From positions 16,803,486 to 16,867,485 of the forward strand of contig NC_059304.1 of NCBI RefSeq assembly GCF_017591435.1: a DNA stretch of 64,000 nucleotides, written 5' to 3'. Source of the DNA: Portunus trituberculatus (taxonomy: Eukaryota; Arthropoda; Malacostraca; Decapoda; Portunidae). The notes under the pieces are model-generated. The model was given only the letters and a program-made list of their open reading frames with translations. It did not search any database and was not told the origin of the DNA. The translations under genes were made by a program, and so were the position numbers. Below, in pieces: positions 1-14,089 of the stretch; the stretch's first letter is position 1; each line of letters starts with the position of its first letter.

Positions 1-36
1 TATACATTAAGAATATTGTTTTTACATTAATAACTT

Positions 37-1659
37 TCACGTTAGCACCAGAGGAGTGGCCTGCGTTCCACGCCACCTGTGTGCTGCCACCTTGACCTGC
101 TGGGTGGACATGTCCTCCACCTGGGGTGTGGTTGTGGTGAATGCATTCCACATCCTTGAGGTCCGGGCACTGTATGTTCGTTGGTGCTGCCGTGTGTTGG
201 AGAAGGGCACCTCCACAGTCTGCTCACTGGTGGCAGCAGCTCGCGTGGGCCTCTGGGCAGCGCGTGGTGGAAGTCCCAGGCGTCGGAGGTGCGGTACTCC
301 TTGCACCTGAGTTTTGTGGCACACCACCAGCGCTGCCACATCACGCCGGTGCTCTAACGACGTGACGGGGGTGTGTGGCGGCAGGTCGTCCTGGTGTGCG
401 TCGTATCCCGCCAGACGTAGAGCTCGTCGCTGCACCTTGTCAAGTCTCTGCATGTGGGTGGCAGCACTTGACATCCACGACAGGCAGCCGTACTCCAGGC
501 ACGGACGTATCTGTGCCTTGTATAGCGTGATGATGCCGTGTGGGTCAAGCGTTCCCGCCACCCTCCGCAGGGCAGAGACTCTTAGAGACGCCTGTCGGGT
601 GACTGCACCTACATGGCCGTCGAAGCGCAGGCAGCGGTCCACCGTCACCCCTAAGACCTTGATGTGGTCCTGGAGACAGAGCCTTGCCTCCAAAGCACAG
701 TTGCTCTGAGACCGCTCTGGAGGCTCCTGGCGACCGCGAGATGACCATCGCCTGCGTCTTCTCAGGTGCAAAGGAGACTTGCCACGTTTCTCCCCATTGC
801 TCCACCAGCCGTAGCTGCTTGTTTAGCTGCCGGACAGCGCTCTGGCTATCAAGGCGGCAGTAGGACCGGGAGAGGGTGCAGTCGTCCGCATATGCTTCCA
901 CTGTCGGTAGTTTTCGGAGCAGGTCGTCGATATAGATGTTCCACAGGATTGGGCCCAGCACTGAACCCTGTGGAACGGAGGCTTGAACTGGCGAGGGCTC
1001 TGACGATTTCCATTGACGACCACATGAAGAGTCCTCCCACGTAGGTAGTCGTCAAGCAGTAGCAGTAGGTCTCCTGGATACCCTTGGCACGGAGCTTTTC
1101 AAGAAGTCCCGCGTGCCAGACCCTATCAAAGGCTCCAGCTATATCCAGGGCTACCACAAGCGTGTCCAGGCCCTCGTCCAGGGCGTTTTGCCAGTCTTTG
1201 GTGAGGAGCAGGAGTAGGTCGGAGGTGGACCGGCCTGGCCTGAAGCCAAACTGTCTCTCTGAGAGGAGATGGTTTTCACTCAGATGTTGACAGATGGCTC
1301 CAGCCACTATCTGCTCCAGCACCTTGCCCACCACAGAGAGCAGGGAGATCGGCCTGTAGTTGCTGGGTACAGACCGCGAGCTCTTCTTGTGGACCGGAAC
1401 GACTCGTGCCTCTTTCCACATTGAGGGCCATTTTTTCCCTCAGGCAGGTCGTAAAGACGTTGGAGAGAGGACCTGACAGCTCCTTAGCACAGTTCTTAAG
1501 GAGGTGTGGGCTGACGTCGTCCGGGCCGGTGGCTTTACCCACTTCCACTGCTCTCAGGAGCCTCTCAACTTGTCCAGCTGTCACTGAGACCAGGGTGATG
1601 GTGCTTTGAGTCTCCAGTGGTAGGTGAGGCGCTTGTCTTCCCGGGTCTCCAACCCTCAT
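37..1659 (-). pseudogene. Degenerate non-LTR retrotransposon (LINE) ORF2, reverse transcriptase region
   Basis: Read on the minus strand, this stretch encodes the palm and thumb of a LINE reverse transcriptase in several frames. The 1659-1276 segment has the GKATGPDDVSPHLLK block that precedes the RT. The 1421-849 segment has NYRPISLLSVVGKVLE, a FGFRPGRST motif and the LDIAGAFDRVWH catalytic block. The 961-545 segment carries LGPILWNIYIDD and the YADD active site. The 771-37 segment holds the conserved C-terminal part (KVLGVTVDR, RPCLEYG, VQRRALR). At least three frameshifts separate these blocks, so no functional polyprotein can be made. GC content is higher than in the flanking AT-rich DNA. 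The endonuclease half is absent and a (CT)n tract lies just upstream of the break. It is a 5'-truncated, dead jockey/RTE-like copy; the clade was not resolved. Confidence 0.85.
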
Positions 1660-1675
1660 CTTGTTGCTGAAGCTG

Positions 1676-1678
<3 letters not shown>

Positions 1679-1737
<59 letters not shown>
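1679..1737. repeat. (CT)n microsatellite
   Basis: About 59 bp of uninterrupted CT dinucleotides immediately upstream (on the minus strand) of the broken LINE. Confidence 0.95.
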
Positions 1738-1741
<4 letters not shown>

Positions 1742-1837
1742 TCCTAATTCAACATTCCTCTTAGCCCTTCACAACAGAAAGATGAGAAAGTTGGAGTAAT
1801 GAGTGGAGAGATTTGGTAAAGCTTCCAGATAGTAAGT

Positions 1838-1838
<1 letters not shown>

Positions 1839-1880
<42 letters not shown>
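1839..1880. repeat. (GT)n microsatellite
   Basis: About 42 bp of GT dinucleotide repeat. The flanking 1738-2055 sequence contains no recognisable gene. Confidence 0.95.
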
Positions 1881-1881
<1 letters not shown>

Positions 1882-2059
1882 TTACGTGGGCAACGCTCCC
1901 CAGTATAGTTTAGCTCTCCCGTCTCGTCTCTACCTCACTCATAGTTCACTGGGGTCTCCGTGTCTCCCTGGCTGGCTGGCGTGTTGCGTTCTTGCCTTGC
2001 CTCTCCTCCCTTGCTCCAAGTGCCAAGTGAAGGTAATGTAATATCCCAAACTGTCTTAA

Positions 2060-2198
2060 TCCCTTCTGTACCATGACGCGTTTCCATATCCATTGTGCCT
2101 AACTATTTGATGACTTTATACAGCTTCAGAAACTCATGTGGGATATTAAAATAGTGAAAGCTGTGGCCATTAAAATTCTGGACGCCTTAGACCTTTCC

Positions 2199-2202
<4 letters not shown>
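2060..2202 (+). mobile_element. piggyBac-type MITE, copy 1 (3'-truncated)
   Basis: It starts at a TTAA (2056-2059) followed by a variant of the CCCCTTCAGTACCATGACGC terminus seen in four other copies (45322, 47929, 48237, 54840). The shared body (CTTCAGAAACTCATGTGG, ATTAAAATAGTGAA, GGCCATTAA) follows. The right end is missing: the sequence runs directly into a (CT)n(CA)n microsatellite. Confidence 0.75.

Positions 2203-2275
<73 letters not shown>
2203..2275. repeat. (CT)n(CA)n compound microsatellite
   Basis: CT repeats switch to CA repeats at about 2245 and abut the 5' end of the SINE at 2276. Confidence 0.95.
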
Positions 2276-2277
<2 letters not shown>

Positions 2278-2603
2278 CCCGGTAGCTCAGTGGTTAGAGC
2301 GCTGGCTTCACAAGCTGGAGGACCGGGGTTCGATTCCCCGGCCGGGTGGAGATATTTGGGTGTGTCTCCTTTCACGTGTAGCCCCTGTTCACCTAGCAGT
2401 GAGTAGGTACGGGATGTAAATCGAGGAGTTGTGACCTTGTTGTCCCGGTGTGTGGTGTGTGCCTGGTCTCAGGCCTATCCCAAGATCGGAAATAATGAGC
2501 TCTGAGCTCGTTCCGTAGGGTAACGTCTGGCTGTCTCGTCACAGACTGCAGCAGATCAAACAGTGAAAGTGAAACACACACCCACACACACACACACCCA
2601 CAC
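2276..2603 (+). mobile_element. tRNA-derived SINE, family A
   Basis: Positions 2276-2349 fold like a tRNA: A-box TAGCTCAGTGG, B-box GGTTCGATTCC and an anticodon loop TTCACAA (CAC, valine type). The acceptor stem is imperfect. A non-tRNA body follows (TGTTCACCTAGCAGTGAGTA, GAGCTCTGAGCTCG) ending in GCAGATCAAACAGTGAAA and a CA-rich tail. An inverted copy with the same head, body and end lies at 52282-52580, which shows this is a dispersed SINE and not a lone tRNA gene. A tRNA scanner may still call the head as tRNA-Val. Confidence 0.85.
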
Positions 2604-2975
2604 AACAGTTAACTATTGGTGTGTAATAATCTCGTTCAGTTCTTGAGAAACGCTTAAAGACACTAATTAATCCCTTTGCCGTAGTTTCTGGGCTGAGAGC
2701 TTACAAACTGTTACTCCGGGATACAAGCTTTCCAAACTCACACAGCAATCCATGGCTGGAAAAATATTAGGTGGAATGGAGACAGACTAAAGAATAAAGA
2801 ATAAATAGGCGAGTGTCTCAGCTGATAGGTACTGAGCGGAGCGACGCGAGAGATAGATAGATAGAGAGGGTGGGAAGGGGGTGGAGGCGGAGATATGAGG
2901 AACATGGGGAGGGACGGAGTGGGGGACAGACGGGAAGGTGGAGTGTGGATCGCAGGCAAGCTGATACGTCAGAGG

Positions 2976-3012
2976 CATGGTACAATAACTTTTTGATCGT
3001 TATTGTACCATG
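2976..3012. mobile_element. 37-bp palindromic P-like mini-element with 9-bp target duplication
   Basis: Two 14-bp inverted repeats, CATGGTACAATAAC and its complement, enclose only nine bases. CGTCAGAGG occurs immediately on both sides (2967-2975 and 3013-3021). The same 14-bp termini bound the larger element at 34149-37794. The TIR matches the start of the Drosophila P-element TIR (CATGATGAAATAAC) at 11 of 14 positions, so P superfamily is the best inference. Confidence 0.7.
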
Positions 3013-3649
3013 CGTCAGAGGCACCTGTAGCTAATGACAGCTAGGTACCACTTAAAAAAGGATGGCAGATGTCACTTTTGTTTGAAATACTGGTAGGAAA
3101 ACTGCTTCGTGAAATGCATACATACATACATACATGCATACCGTACATACATACATAAATATATACACATATGAGTATATTTTTAACATTGTTGCCAAAC
3201 GCTTCTGCTCATAGTGGTCGGAACCCATAGTGAAGTCCAGGTTTGCCATGTTTGTCCTTTTAAGGACAGTCTGTCCTTTTTTGAGCCTGTTTGTCCTTAA
3301 GTTTTCTTGTAAAAAAGGACAGTCAAAATCTGTCCTTTTCTGTCCTTTTTTCAGCAAAATTTATTTATTTATTTTTTTTTTTTTTTCATTGTGAACCACG
3401 GATCCGGTCAAACCTTCAAACACGCAGTCAATAAATTTGTTTCTGCAACTTCCTATCTTTTTATTGTTTTATCATATTTGTTCTTGTGTTATATAAAAAT
3501 AAATCGAGCATATTATAAACTTATGATTTTTCTGTGGGATCGCAGACTGGTAACTATAATAAGCAACCGGCAACTCCCTTAAAAAAGCGCTCCCACTTCC
3601 AGCCTCCCAGCCTAGCCTAAATGTTGCTAAATTTCATATAACCCTGCAG

Positions 3650-3652
<3 letters not shown>

Positions 3653-3694
<42 letters not shown>

Positions 3695-3767
3695 TGATAT
3701 ACACTTTTAAACACATACCTTAAACACACACACACACACACACGCACACACACACACACACACACAC
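3653..3767. repeat. (CT)n and (CA)n microsatellites
   Basis: CT repeat at about 3653-3691 and CA repeat at about 3727-3767, directly preceding the LINE fragment. Confidence 0.9.
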
Positions 3768-3768
3768 A

Positions 3769-4839
<1,071 letters not shown>

Positions 4840-5132
4840 CACACTTTTTGTTGTGCTGTCCTTTTTTGGAGGCAAATGTCCTTTTTTTAAAGCAGGTCTG
4901 TCCTTTTTTCATGTGTAGTGTCTGGCAACCCTACCGTAGTCAGCCCGGCGGCCGGCCAGTTTACCGTGAGTCATGGTAAACTAGGCAGTTAGCCAGTTTC
5001 GCAGTTTCCGTTGGCAGCGTTAGCATCATATAAGCCAGCCGTCTCCCTGACACACACACACACACACACACACAGGTTATACTACGTCACAGCAGGCTGC
5101 GGCAAGGCGGGGGCAGCTGCCTTCACACCTTG

Positions 5133-5231
5133 TGATGCCTAATAAATAAAGACGTTACCCACTATAAAAAAAAAAAAAAAACACACACACACGAGAGAGA
5201 GAGAGAGAGATGGAGGGTGGGGGTGACGAAC

Positions 5232-5293
<62 letters not shown>

Positions 5294-5356
5294 GTGTGTG
5301 TTTTTTTTTTTTATTGTGGGTAACGTCTCTACCCGTCTTTATTTATTAGGCACCTA
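5133..5356. repeat. Inverted repeat with mirrored poly(A) and microsatellites
   Basis: The left arm runs CCTAATAAATAAAGACG, GTTACCCACTATA, poly(A), ACACAC, GAGAGA. The right arm is its complement in reverse order: CTCTCT, GTGTGTG, poly(T), ATTGTGGGTAACG, CGTCTTTATTTATTAGGC. The arms enclose a short spacer near 5212-5233. It resembles two LINE-like 3' ends with A-tails meeting tail to tail. Confidence 0.7.
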
Positions 5357-5755
5357 CAGTACTCCCATGGCCTGTCTCCACTCACCGGAATCGGCGATGG
5401 GAAACCGCTCTTGCCCGACTTCGCCTGGGCCACACTGGTCTCACCCACGGTCACCTTGTGCGTCGTGACCCCCCACCTGCCTGCCCTCGCTGCCACTGTA
5501 CACTTTCCGTCTCTCACATCTTCCTTGACTGCCCTGACACATACCCTCATCGTCGAGCTGCATTCCCTTTCCTAGCCACCCTACGACGCCCCCCACTACT
5601 TACTGATTTTCTGGGAGACTCCCCCACCTTCTCCATCACTAACATTTAATGACCTTTCTCACCACCCTCCAGCTCCTACAACACCTCTAAAACATAACAC
5701 TAGTTCCTAGTGCCATATAGCCTTTCAGGCTTGGTGCTGGTACCAATTATAATTC
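5345..5755 (+). pseudogene. LINE C-terminal fragment with CCHC-like knuckle
   Basis: Translation from about 5370 gives RRWETALARLRLGHTGLTHG then CPRCHCTLSVSHIFLDCP, the cysteine/histidine knuckle typically found after the RNase H region of arthropod LINEs. The frame reaches about 5648. The 3' end (GGCTTGGTGCTGGTACC, ATTCAATTCAATT) runs into a (CT)n tract at 5764. Everything upstream of the RNase H end is missing. Confidence 0.7.
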
Positions 5756-5760
5756 AATTC

Positions 5761-5763
<3 letters not shown>

Positions 5764-5845
<82 letters not shown>
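5764..5845. repeat. (CT)n microsatellite
   Basis: About 82 bp of CT. A matching (GA)n tract lies nearby at 5972-6041, so the two could pair as an inverted simple repeat. Confidence 0.95.
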
Positions 5846-5849
<4 letters not shown>

Positions 5850-5968
5850 ATGGGGAGATTGGAAGAAAAGTGAAGGAGCGAAAAGGAGGCAACTCTATTG
5901 GTCAAAGTGGAATAAAACATGGTCATGTAATATGACATGACTTTTAGGAAAAGGAGATGGAGGGAAGG

Positions 5969-5971
<3 letters not shown>

Positions 5972-6041
<70 letters not shown>
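5972..6041. repeat. (GA)n microsatellite
   Basis: About 70 bp of GA inside a purine-rich stretch (5940-6160). No gene is recognised here. Confidence 0.95.
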
Positions 6042-6046
<5 letters not shown>

Positions 6047-6536
6047 GGAAGGAGAGAAAGGAATGAGAGGGAAGTGGATGGAGGAGGGGTAAGGAGTTGT
6101 AGGAAGAAGAGAGGAGGAGGAGTAAGGAGGTGGAGGCAAGGAGGGTGGAGACCCGTGACGCTGAGCCCCGCTATGATAAGCTTCTGGCATTCTATATCCA
6201 TTATACTATTATTTTTCTCTATTTTAGTTATATCAAGAAAAAAATTATCTGCTAATGTCAACTATAAGTGCATGCACATAATTCACATTCTCATATTATA
6301 ATAACATTGACAGTCAAGTGAAACATGGTCTCATGACATACGGCCTACCTTGTACAGAAGTTAAAAACCTCAGTCTAACTACACCAAGAGATTAGTCTTC
6401 TTACACGATTCTTTCCCTTACGTTAAGTTAGGTTAGTGAAAAGTAATCATTTCGTACTCGGTTTACTCGGTTTCACAGTGTAATCAATACCGAAATACTC
6501 GGTTTGCAGAAAGTACTCGGTTCGCCCATCACTAGT

Positions 6537-6797
6537 GAGCGTGGGATCGGGCAGACGTCCACGCGTACTATAGGTTCGAATCCCACCACGTACCGCCTTG
6601 AAATTTTGTCATTTGTCGAGTGGTTTAAAGCTACCTACATGTCACCATGATACCCAGGTTTTAGGTAGTTACACCATAGATGCGCTTGGGTGGTGATATG
6701 GGTCCAGATATGAGTACCACTGTAAATAAAATGGTCTGCGCTACAGGTGCTACAGGTCATAGCGTAAAAAAAAATAAATAAAAAGAAAAAAAAAAAC
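6537..6797 (+). mobile_element. tRNA-related SINE with A-rich tail
   Basis: A perfect B-box (GGTTCGAATCCCACC, 6573-6587) lies in a tRNA-like head. A ~180-bp body follows (ATACCCAGGTTTTAGGTAG, GGGTGGTGATATGGGTCCAG) and the element ends in an A-rich AAATAAATAAAAAG tail. It shares neither body nor tail with the CA-tailed SINEs elsewhere in the window, so it is a separate family. Upstream (6455-6530) is a short degenerate ACTCGGTTT repeat. Confidence 0.6.
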
Positions 6798-7286
6798 TAT
6801 CCTTCCATTGCTCAGTGACTCTCCACCAACCTGCTCATTCATTCGTACCCACTCATACAACAACCAACTCATCCATCTCCCCACCCACCCATTCCTCCTA
6901 CACCAAGAAAAGAGAAAAAAGTAAAAAGACGGCGTCATAATTTCTGCGGAGGAAGGACATCGAAAGTTTAATATCCTGTATTGGTGTTTCTTGAGTCACA
7001 GGAAATCAACATTCCACTCACTCTGGTTGGTGAGGCAGCAGGATGAAGGAATGTTGTTCCTCTCCTTAGCCGCATGTCAAGTCCAAAGAAATCGACGTTA
7101 TATCGTCGCCATGTCTTGACTCGCGAAAGTCGGAGGAACATCTGGCACTACCAGTCTGTCTTTCAGAAGAGAAGGAAGTAGAAGCACCGCGGCAGCGTGC
7201 TTTCCCGTTGCGGTGTAGTTGTAATTTTTCTACTCGAGATCTTTGAGCAGGTCATATCTTTAGTACAGTGACAACACAACTTAAAA

Positions 7287-7699
7287 ATGACACAATACGC
7301 CTCTATAGTGTTGATTCCCTTGGTGGTTGTTGTGTGGCTCTTTCCTCCCCCAGTACTAGTGAAAAAGAGCGCGGCGCGAGCAGGAGGCCAAGGTCAAGAA
7401 ACAGAGGCTTTTAAAATCTCGCTAACTAAAAACCCGAGGCAGCTTCATCAAGACCTGAACATGCTGTTTGCTTGGCCAGGGAACTCCTTAGACGTGAAGG
7501 AACAGCACTTTGATATTGACGGCCCATTTCGCTCATGGGTCGCGAAAACATTCACTGATAACTTCCTTCAGTACAGTGGTGTCTCGCTGCCCCTGCTCCT
7601 GATGATGACAGTGGTGGCTTGTACACGGCTGCTCAACTATTATATAGAACACGTGGAACTTATGAACCTGGACGCCGTTATGGGGACGAGGATCACTGA

Positions 7700-7734
<35 letters not shown>

Positions 7735-7924
7735 AGAGTAATCCAGACCATGTCACTCATCACATAAACTTTGAATTACGATATGCAAATTTATCAGCTT
7801 ATAAACTTTTCTACTTTTGCTTTCTCGTGGAAGTGACTTTGAAATGTGTTTCATATCTCGAACCAAAATAATTTATAGAGTTCTTTCATCATTTTTTTTT
7901 AAACATCACGGAAGAACACACACA

Positions 7925-7970
<46 letters not shown>

Positions 7971-9060
7971 TCAGTTTCGCCTCGCTTTTTTGGATGTGTG
8001 GGCAGGAGAGGGCAAGGTATCGAGCGATCCTAATTTGCGTGTGGTGGCGGCTGCGGTGAGGCGCTTACACGGTGGTGCAGCGCTGGTCAGTGAGTCTGGC
8101 GAGGCTCACGTTAAGAAGGACGATCCACAGCAGTATGAAAGTAAGTATTTCATAGTTGCACTTACTCTACACATCTTTAGTGTCAAGTATTTGAAGACCG
8201 GAAGGTATTAAGTCGATTTTTTGTATTTAAGAATTAAGTTGAACAAAGTTGTAATAGTTATATTAAAAGTGGGTGAAAATGTTTCATATCTGCTTACGGT
8301 GTAGGCACACTATGATCTTTTTTACTTAATGTGACAGGTCTTTGGGCGCTCCTGCAAGAGAACTTCTGGGAGGTGAGGTTGGCTGTCCCGTCCCTGCCGC
8401 ACCCCGCCTCCCACACCCATGGCTCGGTCCTCCAGGGTGAGTGGCACTGAGAGCGCCGCTCTCAAACACTTACCTCGACATAGCTTTTCACATGCTCAGC
8501 CTCCACGTAAAATCCTTGGTCCCGTGATATAAGCATTCAATACCTGAGTCATTACACTTTTTATAATGATTTAAAGTTTTAGAAATAACATAAAAGTAAT
8601 TTGAAACTCAGATGGAATTTGCGCCTTGACATATTTGACTGATTTGGGTTCAGGCCTCGAGCAGCTGAATGGCAGACAGACAGATGAGTGCCTGAAGCAA
8701 GTGGCAAGCGGACGCGGGTGTGCCGTCACGAGAGATTGTTTGCTGCTGATGGGAAGTCAGATCTATTCAGGCTACTCTCTCACTCACCAGGTTCTCTTCC
8801 TCATCGCTGGAGTGCAGGTGAGGACAATAAAGTGTCAACAAAGTCACGTGGATATCAATAACTCATTTGACTTTCCCACGTTGCTTTTTTCAGGCCGGGT
8901 GTAAGGTTCACCTGGACGCTCTGGGTGCGGAACTGGGTGTCCAAGGGGTGGGTGGCCTTCTCGCTCGCCTGTGTTCCGTCGTGCTGAGTGAAGCGAGGGA
9001 AATAGCGGAGGCAGGCTTCCCTCAACACCGCCGCGATCTCTTCATGGAGCAAGGTAACGC

Positions 9061-9110
<50 letters not shown>

Positions 9111-9681
9111 ATTATTATGTTTCCATCCAGGGGCTGTGTGTGGGCTCTTGGGATACCATGAATTTTTTCACGAGGCCTGGGTAGCGCGGGTGCTGTCCTG
9201 GCAGCACGTAGCTGGATGTTACGGAGGTCATCACCACCAACACCTCTCCGCCACACAACACGCCGCTGCTCCGCTGCACTCGTACATTAGGTAAGCGTAA
9301 GTGGTGTTTATGACTTTATCTTCACTCAAAAGTTCCATACATTCTTATCTCAAACATCGCTGTGTCCCTGTGTGTCTATTGAGGATATTCAAAACACTTT
9401 CGTAAATCTATTGACTGTTTACAGTTTAGTGGACGTTAGTAAAACGTTACACGTCAATATAAGATGAAGCTGCGGCTTGGTAATGGTGATCGAGTACAAC
9501 GATTCTTATGGAATGATAGGCATAGATGGGCTAAGCAACATATTAATACATTCGCAGGGGCCGCCGAGACGAGCTTGTTATGACCAGCGGCTGTCAGGCG
9601 CACCGCTCGGCAGTGGCGCTCGGCTACTTGGCTATCTTCACCCGTCATGCCTTCATCGACACATTAGCCGACTCTAAGTGA
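7287..9681 (+). CDS. Secreted C16orf89/DUF4735-family protein, seven exons
   Basis: Exons: 7287-7701, 7970-8140, 8338-8436, 8654-8817, 8894-9053, 9131-9290, 9558-9681. Every intron is GT-AG, all phases close, and the CDS is 1293 nt (430 aa) ending at TGA 9679-9681. The ATG has an A at -3. Residues 1-25 form a signal peptide (hydrophobic SIVLIPLVVVVWLF), so the product should be secreted. The C-terminal half shows the family hallmarks: RDLFMEQ, AVCGLLGYHEFF, WVARVLSWQ, AGCYG, and a terminal CQAHRSAVALGYLAIF block. Length is somewhat above the ~360 aa of the vertebrate protein because of the N-terminal region. Biochemical function of the family is not known. Intron 1 begins at a (GT)n and ends in a (CT)n tract. 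The family call rests on motif recall, without a search. Confidence 0.82.
7702..7731. repeat. (GT)n microsatellite forming a splice donor
   Basis: The first GT is the inferred 5' splice site of intron 1 of the DUF4735 gene. Confidence 0.85.
7927..7967. repeat. (CT)n microsatellite forming a polypyrimidine tract
   Basis: The CT tract ends in CAG at 7967-7969, the only nearby acceptor that gives the right phase for exon 2. Confidence 0.85.
9065..9107. repeat. (GA)n microsatellite in intron 5
   Basis: It begins within about 10 bp of the exon 5 donor of the DUF4735 gene; the whole intron is only 77 bp. Confidence 0.9.
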
Positions 9682-10797
9682 TCGTCACTCATCCTCCTGA
9701 CGCCTCACTGTCTCTTTTATTACGGTATATGAAATAGTAAAGAAACTGTGAATACTCTTAATCACGCTGACAAGTGTTTCATTAACATCCAAAGTAGTAA
9801 CTGCTGTTGTGGGGAACGGTCTTTTCTGCTTGCCAACCAATCCCGTCACCATCACCTAGAGAGCAGAGGGACGTGTTATAGTCATTCATGAGATTCACAC
9901 TATATTTGTGTGTCTTAGGAGCGAATGAGGCCAAGGGACGATCTATGAAGGGGGCGAGTGTTACGGAGTTGCGAGGCCACACGCACTGGAATCGATGGGA
10001 AAACAGAACGACCCTTGTGTGTGGATGTTGTGCACCGTGCCCACCCAGAATTCCTACAGTGGTAAGAGTAAAAAGGAATGTTCCAGTGAAGATGAGTAGA
10101 GATACAGCCATGAGTCACAGATACAGTAGCTATGTATGCTCTTAGTAGGTATACTATGGGGTCCTGCCAACCTTTCAAGCATCGTTCCATTACACTGCTG
10201 TTTTAAATAAATAGGAGCAGTATCATATATTTTTACCTGTATTACTTGCACATGTGCTAATGCAAAGATCTCAGTGTAGTTACCCTTCTCCAGCTCTCTG
10301 ACTTTAACCTTTTCATTTCTATTGTTTTTTTTTTTTCTTTAACAGTAACACTCGTGTATAAAGAGGTAATTTGCATGTACACGTACATACAAAAAAGAAA
10401 AATGAAGGGATTATTTTTGCCTGTTCTATACTACAGAACAATGCATGATGATGTAACACACAAAAGGTGGTTAATTAAGTATGTAAATACTTGTTTGGGA
10501 AATGATTAGGTGTGTGTATTGAATAACACTGGTGGCAGGACCCAGGTGGCAAGTGGCAGGCTGCATCCCCGCCTCACTGAAACAAGCTGTTCAAACTATC
10601 ATTTCCTTATTTCAGTATTATGAGCATTGGCAATACTATTTACGCGTCATGCCTGATGACCTACATGCTTGATAATTAGCGCAGGAAAATACAGATACGT
10701 TTGTTTGGTTGGTTAAAGGATCATGACGTGTCTTGACATTTCAGTAATGTGACAACTGGAAATATTATGTATCGTAAGTACGTGCCATGTCCTCACA
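9682..10797. other. Intergenic AT-rich DNA, no gene seen
   Basis: Probably includes the 3' UTR of the DUF4735 gene (an AATAAA occurs near 10205). Short frames here have no recognisable domain. Confidence 0.5.
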
Positions 10798-12786
<1,989 letters not shown>

Positions 12787-12817
<31 letters not shown>

Positions 12818-13495
12818 GTAGATAGATACATAGATAGATGAATAGATAGATAGACATATATAAATGGATAGACATAAAGCTATGTAAAGGGGTGTCACGT
12901 GAGTGAGAAGGTTTGAGATCTACGTGGGCTACCACCAGCTTAGACTAAAGGTAACAATGTTTACATAGAACGATGCTCACCGAGAGTGGTTAGTAGTTGT
13001 TGTCTTTAATGCAAACAAGGGAGGGAGGACGGGGGGGAGTAGGAAGAGAAGGTGAAGCACAAAGCAGTGAGGCACAAGGGAACGATTTGTTCTTTAGGCC
13101 TTGTGCAGGCGAGACGTGTGTGTGCCAGTAAGTGGGTTTGGTCGCTGCCACAACACCTTAAGAGTTTGATTAACTTGGAAGGTGTTGTGTGTTGGTCAGG
13201 TGTTATCCCTCTCGTGTTTGTTGTAGATGTGGAAGGTATGTTAAACGGTGTGCAGTGGTGCTAATGTTGGAGTATGTTCGTGTGTAGTGAAGGACTTTTG
13301 CTCGTTTCTCATGAACAAGAGTATTTTAGAGGACAGGAAAAATTGCCTGACGTTTCGTGGAACTTTTTAAAGTGTATTTCTTGATACCAGTTTCCTATTT
13401 GGTACCGGTAAGTCCGTATTGGAAGATGCTATTCCGTAATGAAAACGTGTTAGTGTTCTACATTGTGGGTTATTGCGTTGTGTGCGAGAGTTGTA
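12787..13495. other. Intergenic DNA, no gene seen
   Basis: Begins with a short (GT)n and GATA-type repeats (12787-12860). The remainder is unique-looking and without recognised coding sequence. Confidence 0.5.
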
Positions 13496-13599
13496 GGGTG
13501 CCGTGACGTTTCGGCCCCAGTTTCGTATGTGCTATGAACCAGTGTACCATTAAATGTAAAGCATTAATCAAGTATTTGTACTGAAACGTCACGGCACCC
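13496..13599. repeat. Inverted repeat with 17-bp perfect arms
   Basis: GGGTGCCGTGACGTTTC at 13496-13512 is complementary to 13583-13599, leaving a 70-bp spacer. It could be a very small MITE or a stem-loop; no clear target duplication is visible. Confidence 0.65.
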
Positions 13600-14089
13600 A
13601 GCATCTGGTGTGTGTTTAATACGTAAAGTTTCTGAATGCGAGTAAGGCTTCTAAATAAAAGCTTCAAAATGGTTGTGTACAATAATGTTTTGTGGGCTGT
13701 CCAATTATCCATGATTGTTACTATCTGGTGCAGTAAGTGTAAGAACAATCTACTATTAAACTAAGGCGTGTTGTGGTGTACATGCTAGGTACAGCACCAC
13801 ACGCTAGTGAAGTCCTTAAGTAATGTACGCAGTTTCATTAAATTTGGGTAAATTTGAGGCTAGTCACACTGATAATTATAATATAGTGAAGTTTGTCCCT
13901 GTATCATAGAGAAGGTCTTACACTTGGCATAAACTTAACAAATCAGGCGGAGGATGTTTCTTGATTGATGATTAATAACTTTGTTGCAGCAGAGTATACA
14001 AGGGAGAAGGTCGGGTCATGCCGGCCACCCCCTAAACGTGGAGGAAAAGTCTCGGGCGTCAGTCAGGATCAAGCGAATCCCACCACAAG

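Noticed and set aside
2276..2349. Functional tRNA-Val gene
   Set aside because: The head is followed by a SINE body shared with another dispersed copy, and its acceptor stem is imperfect.
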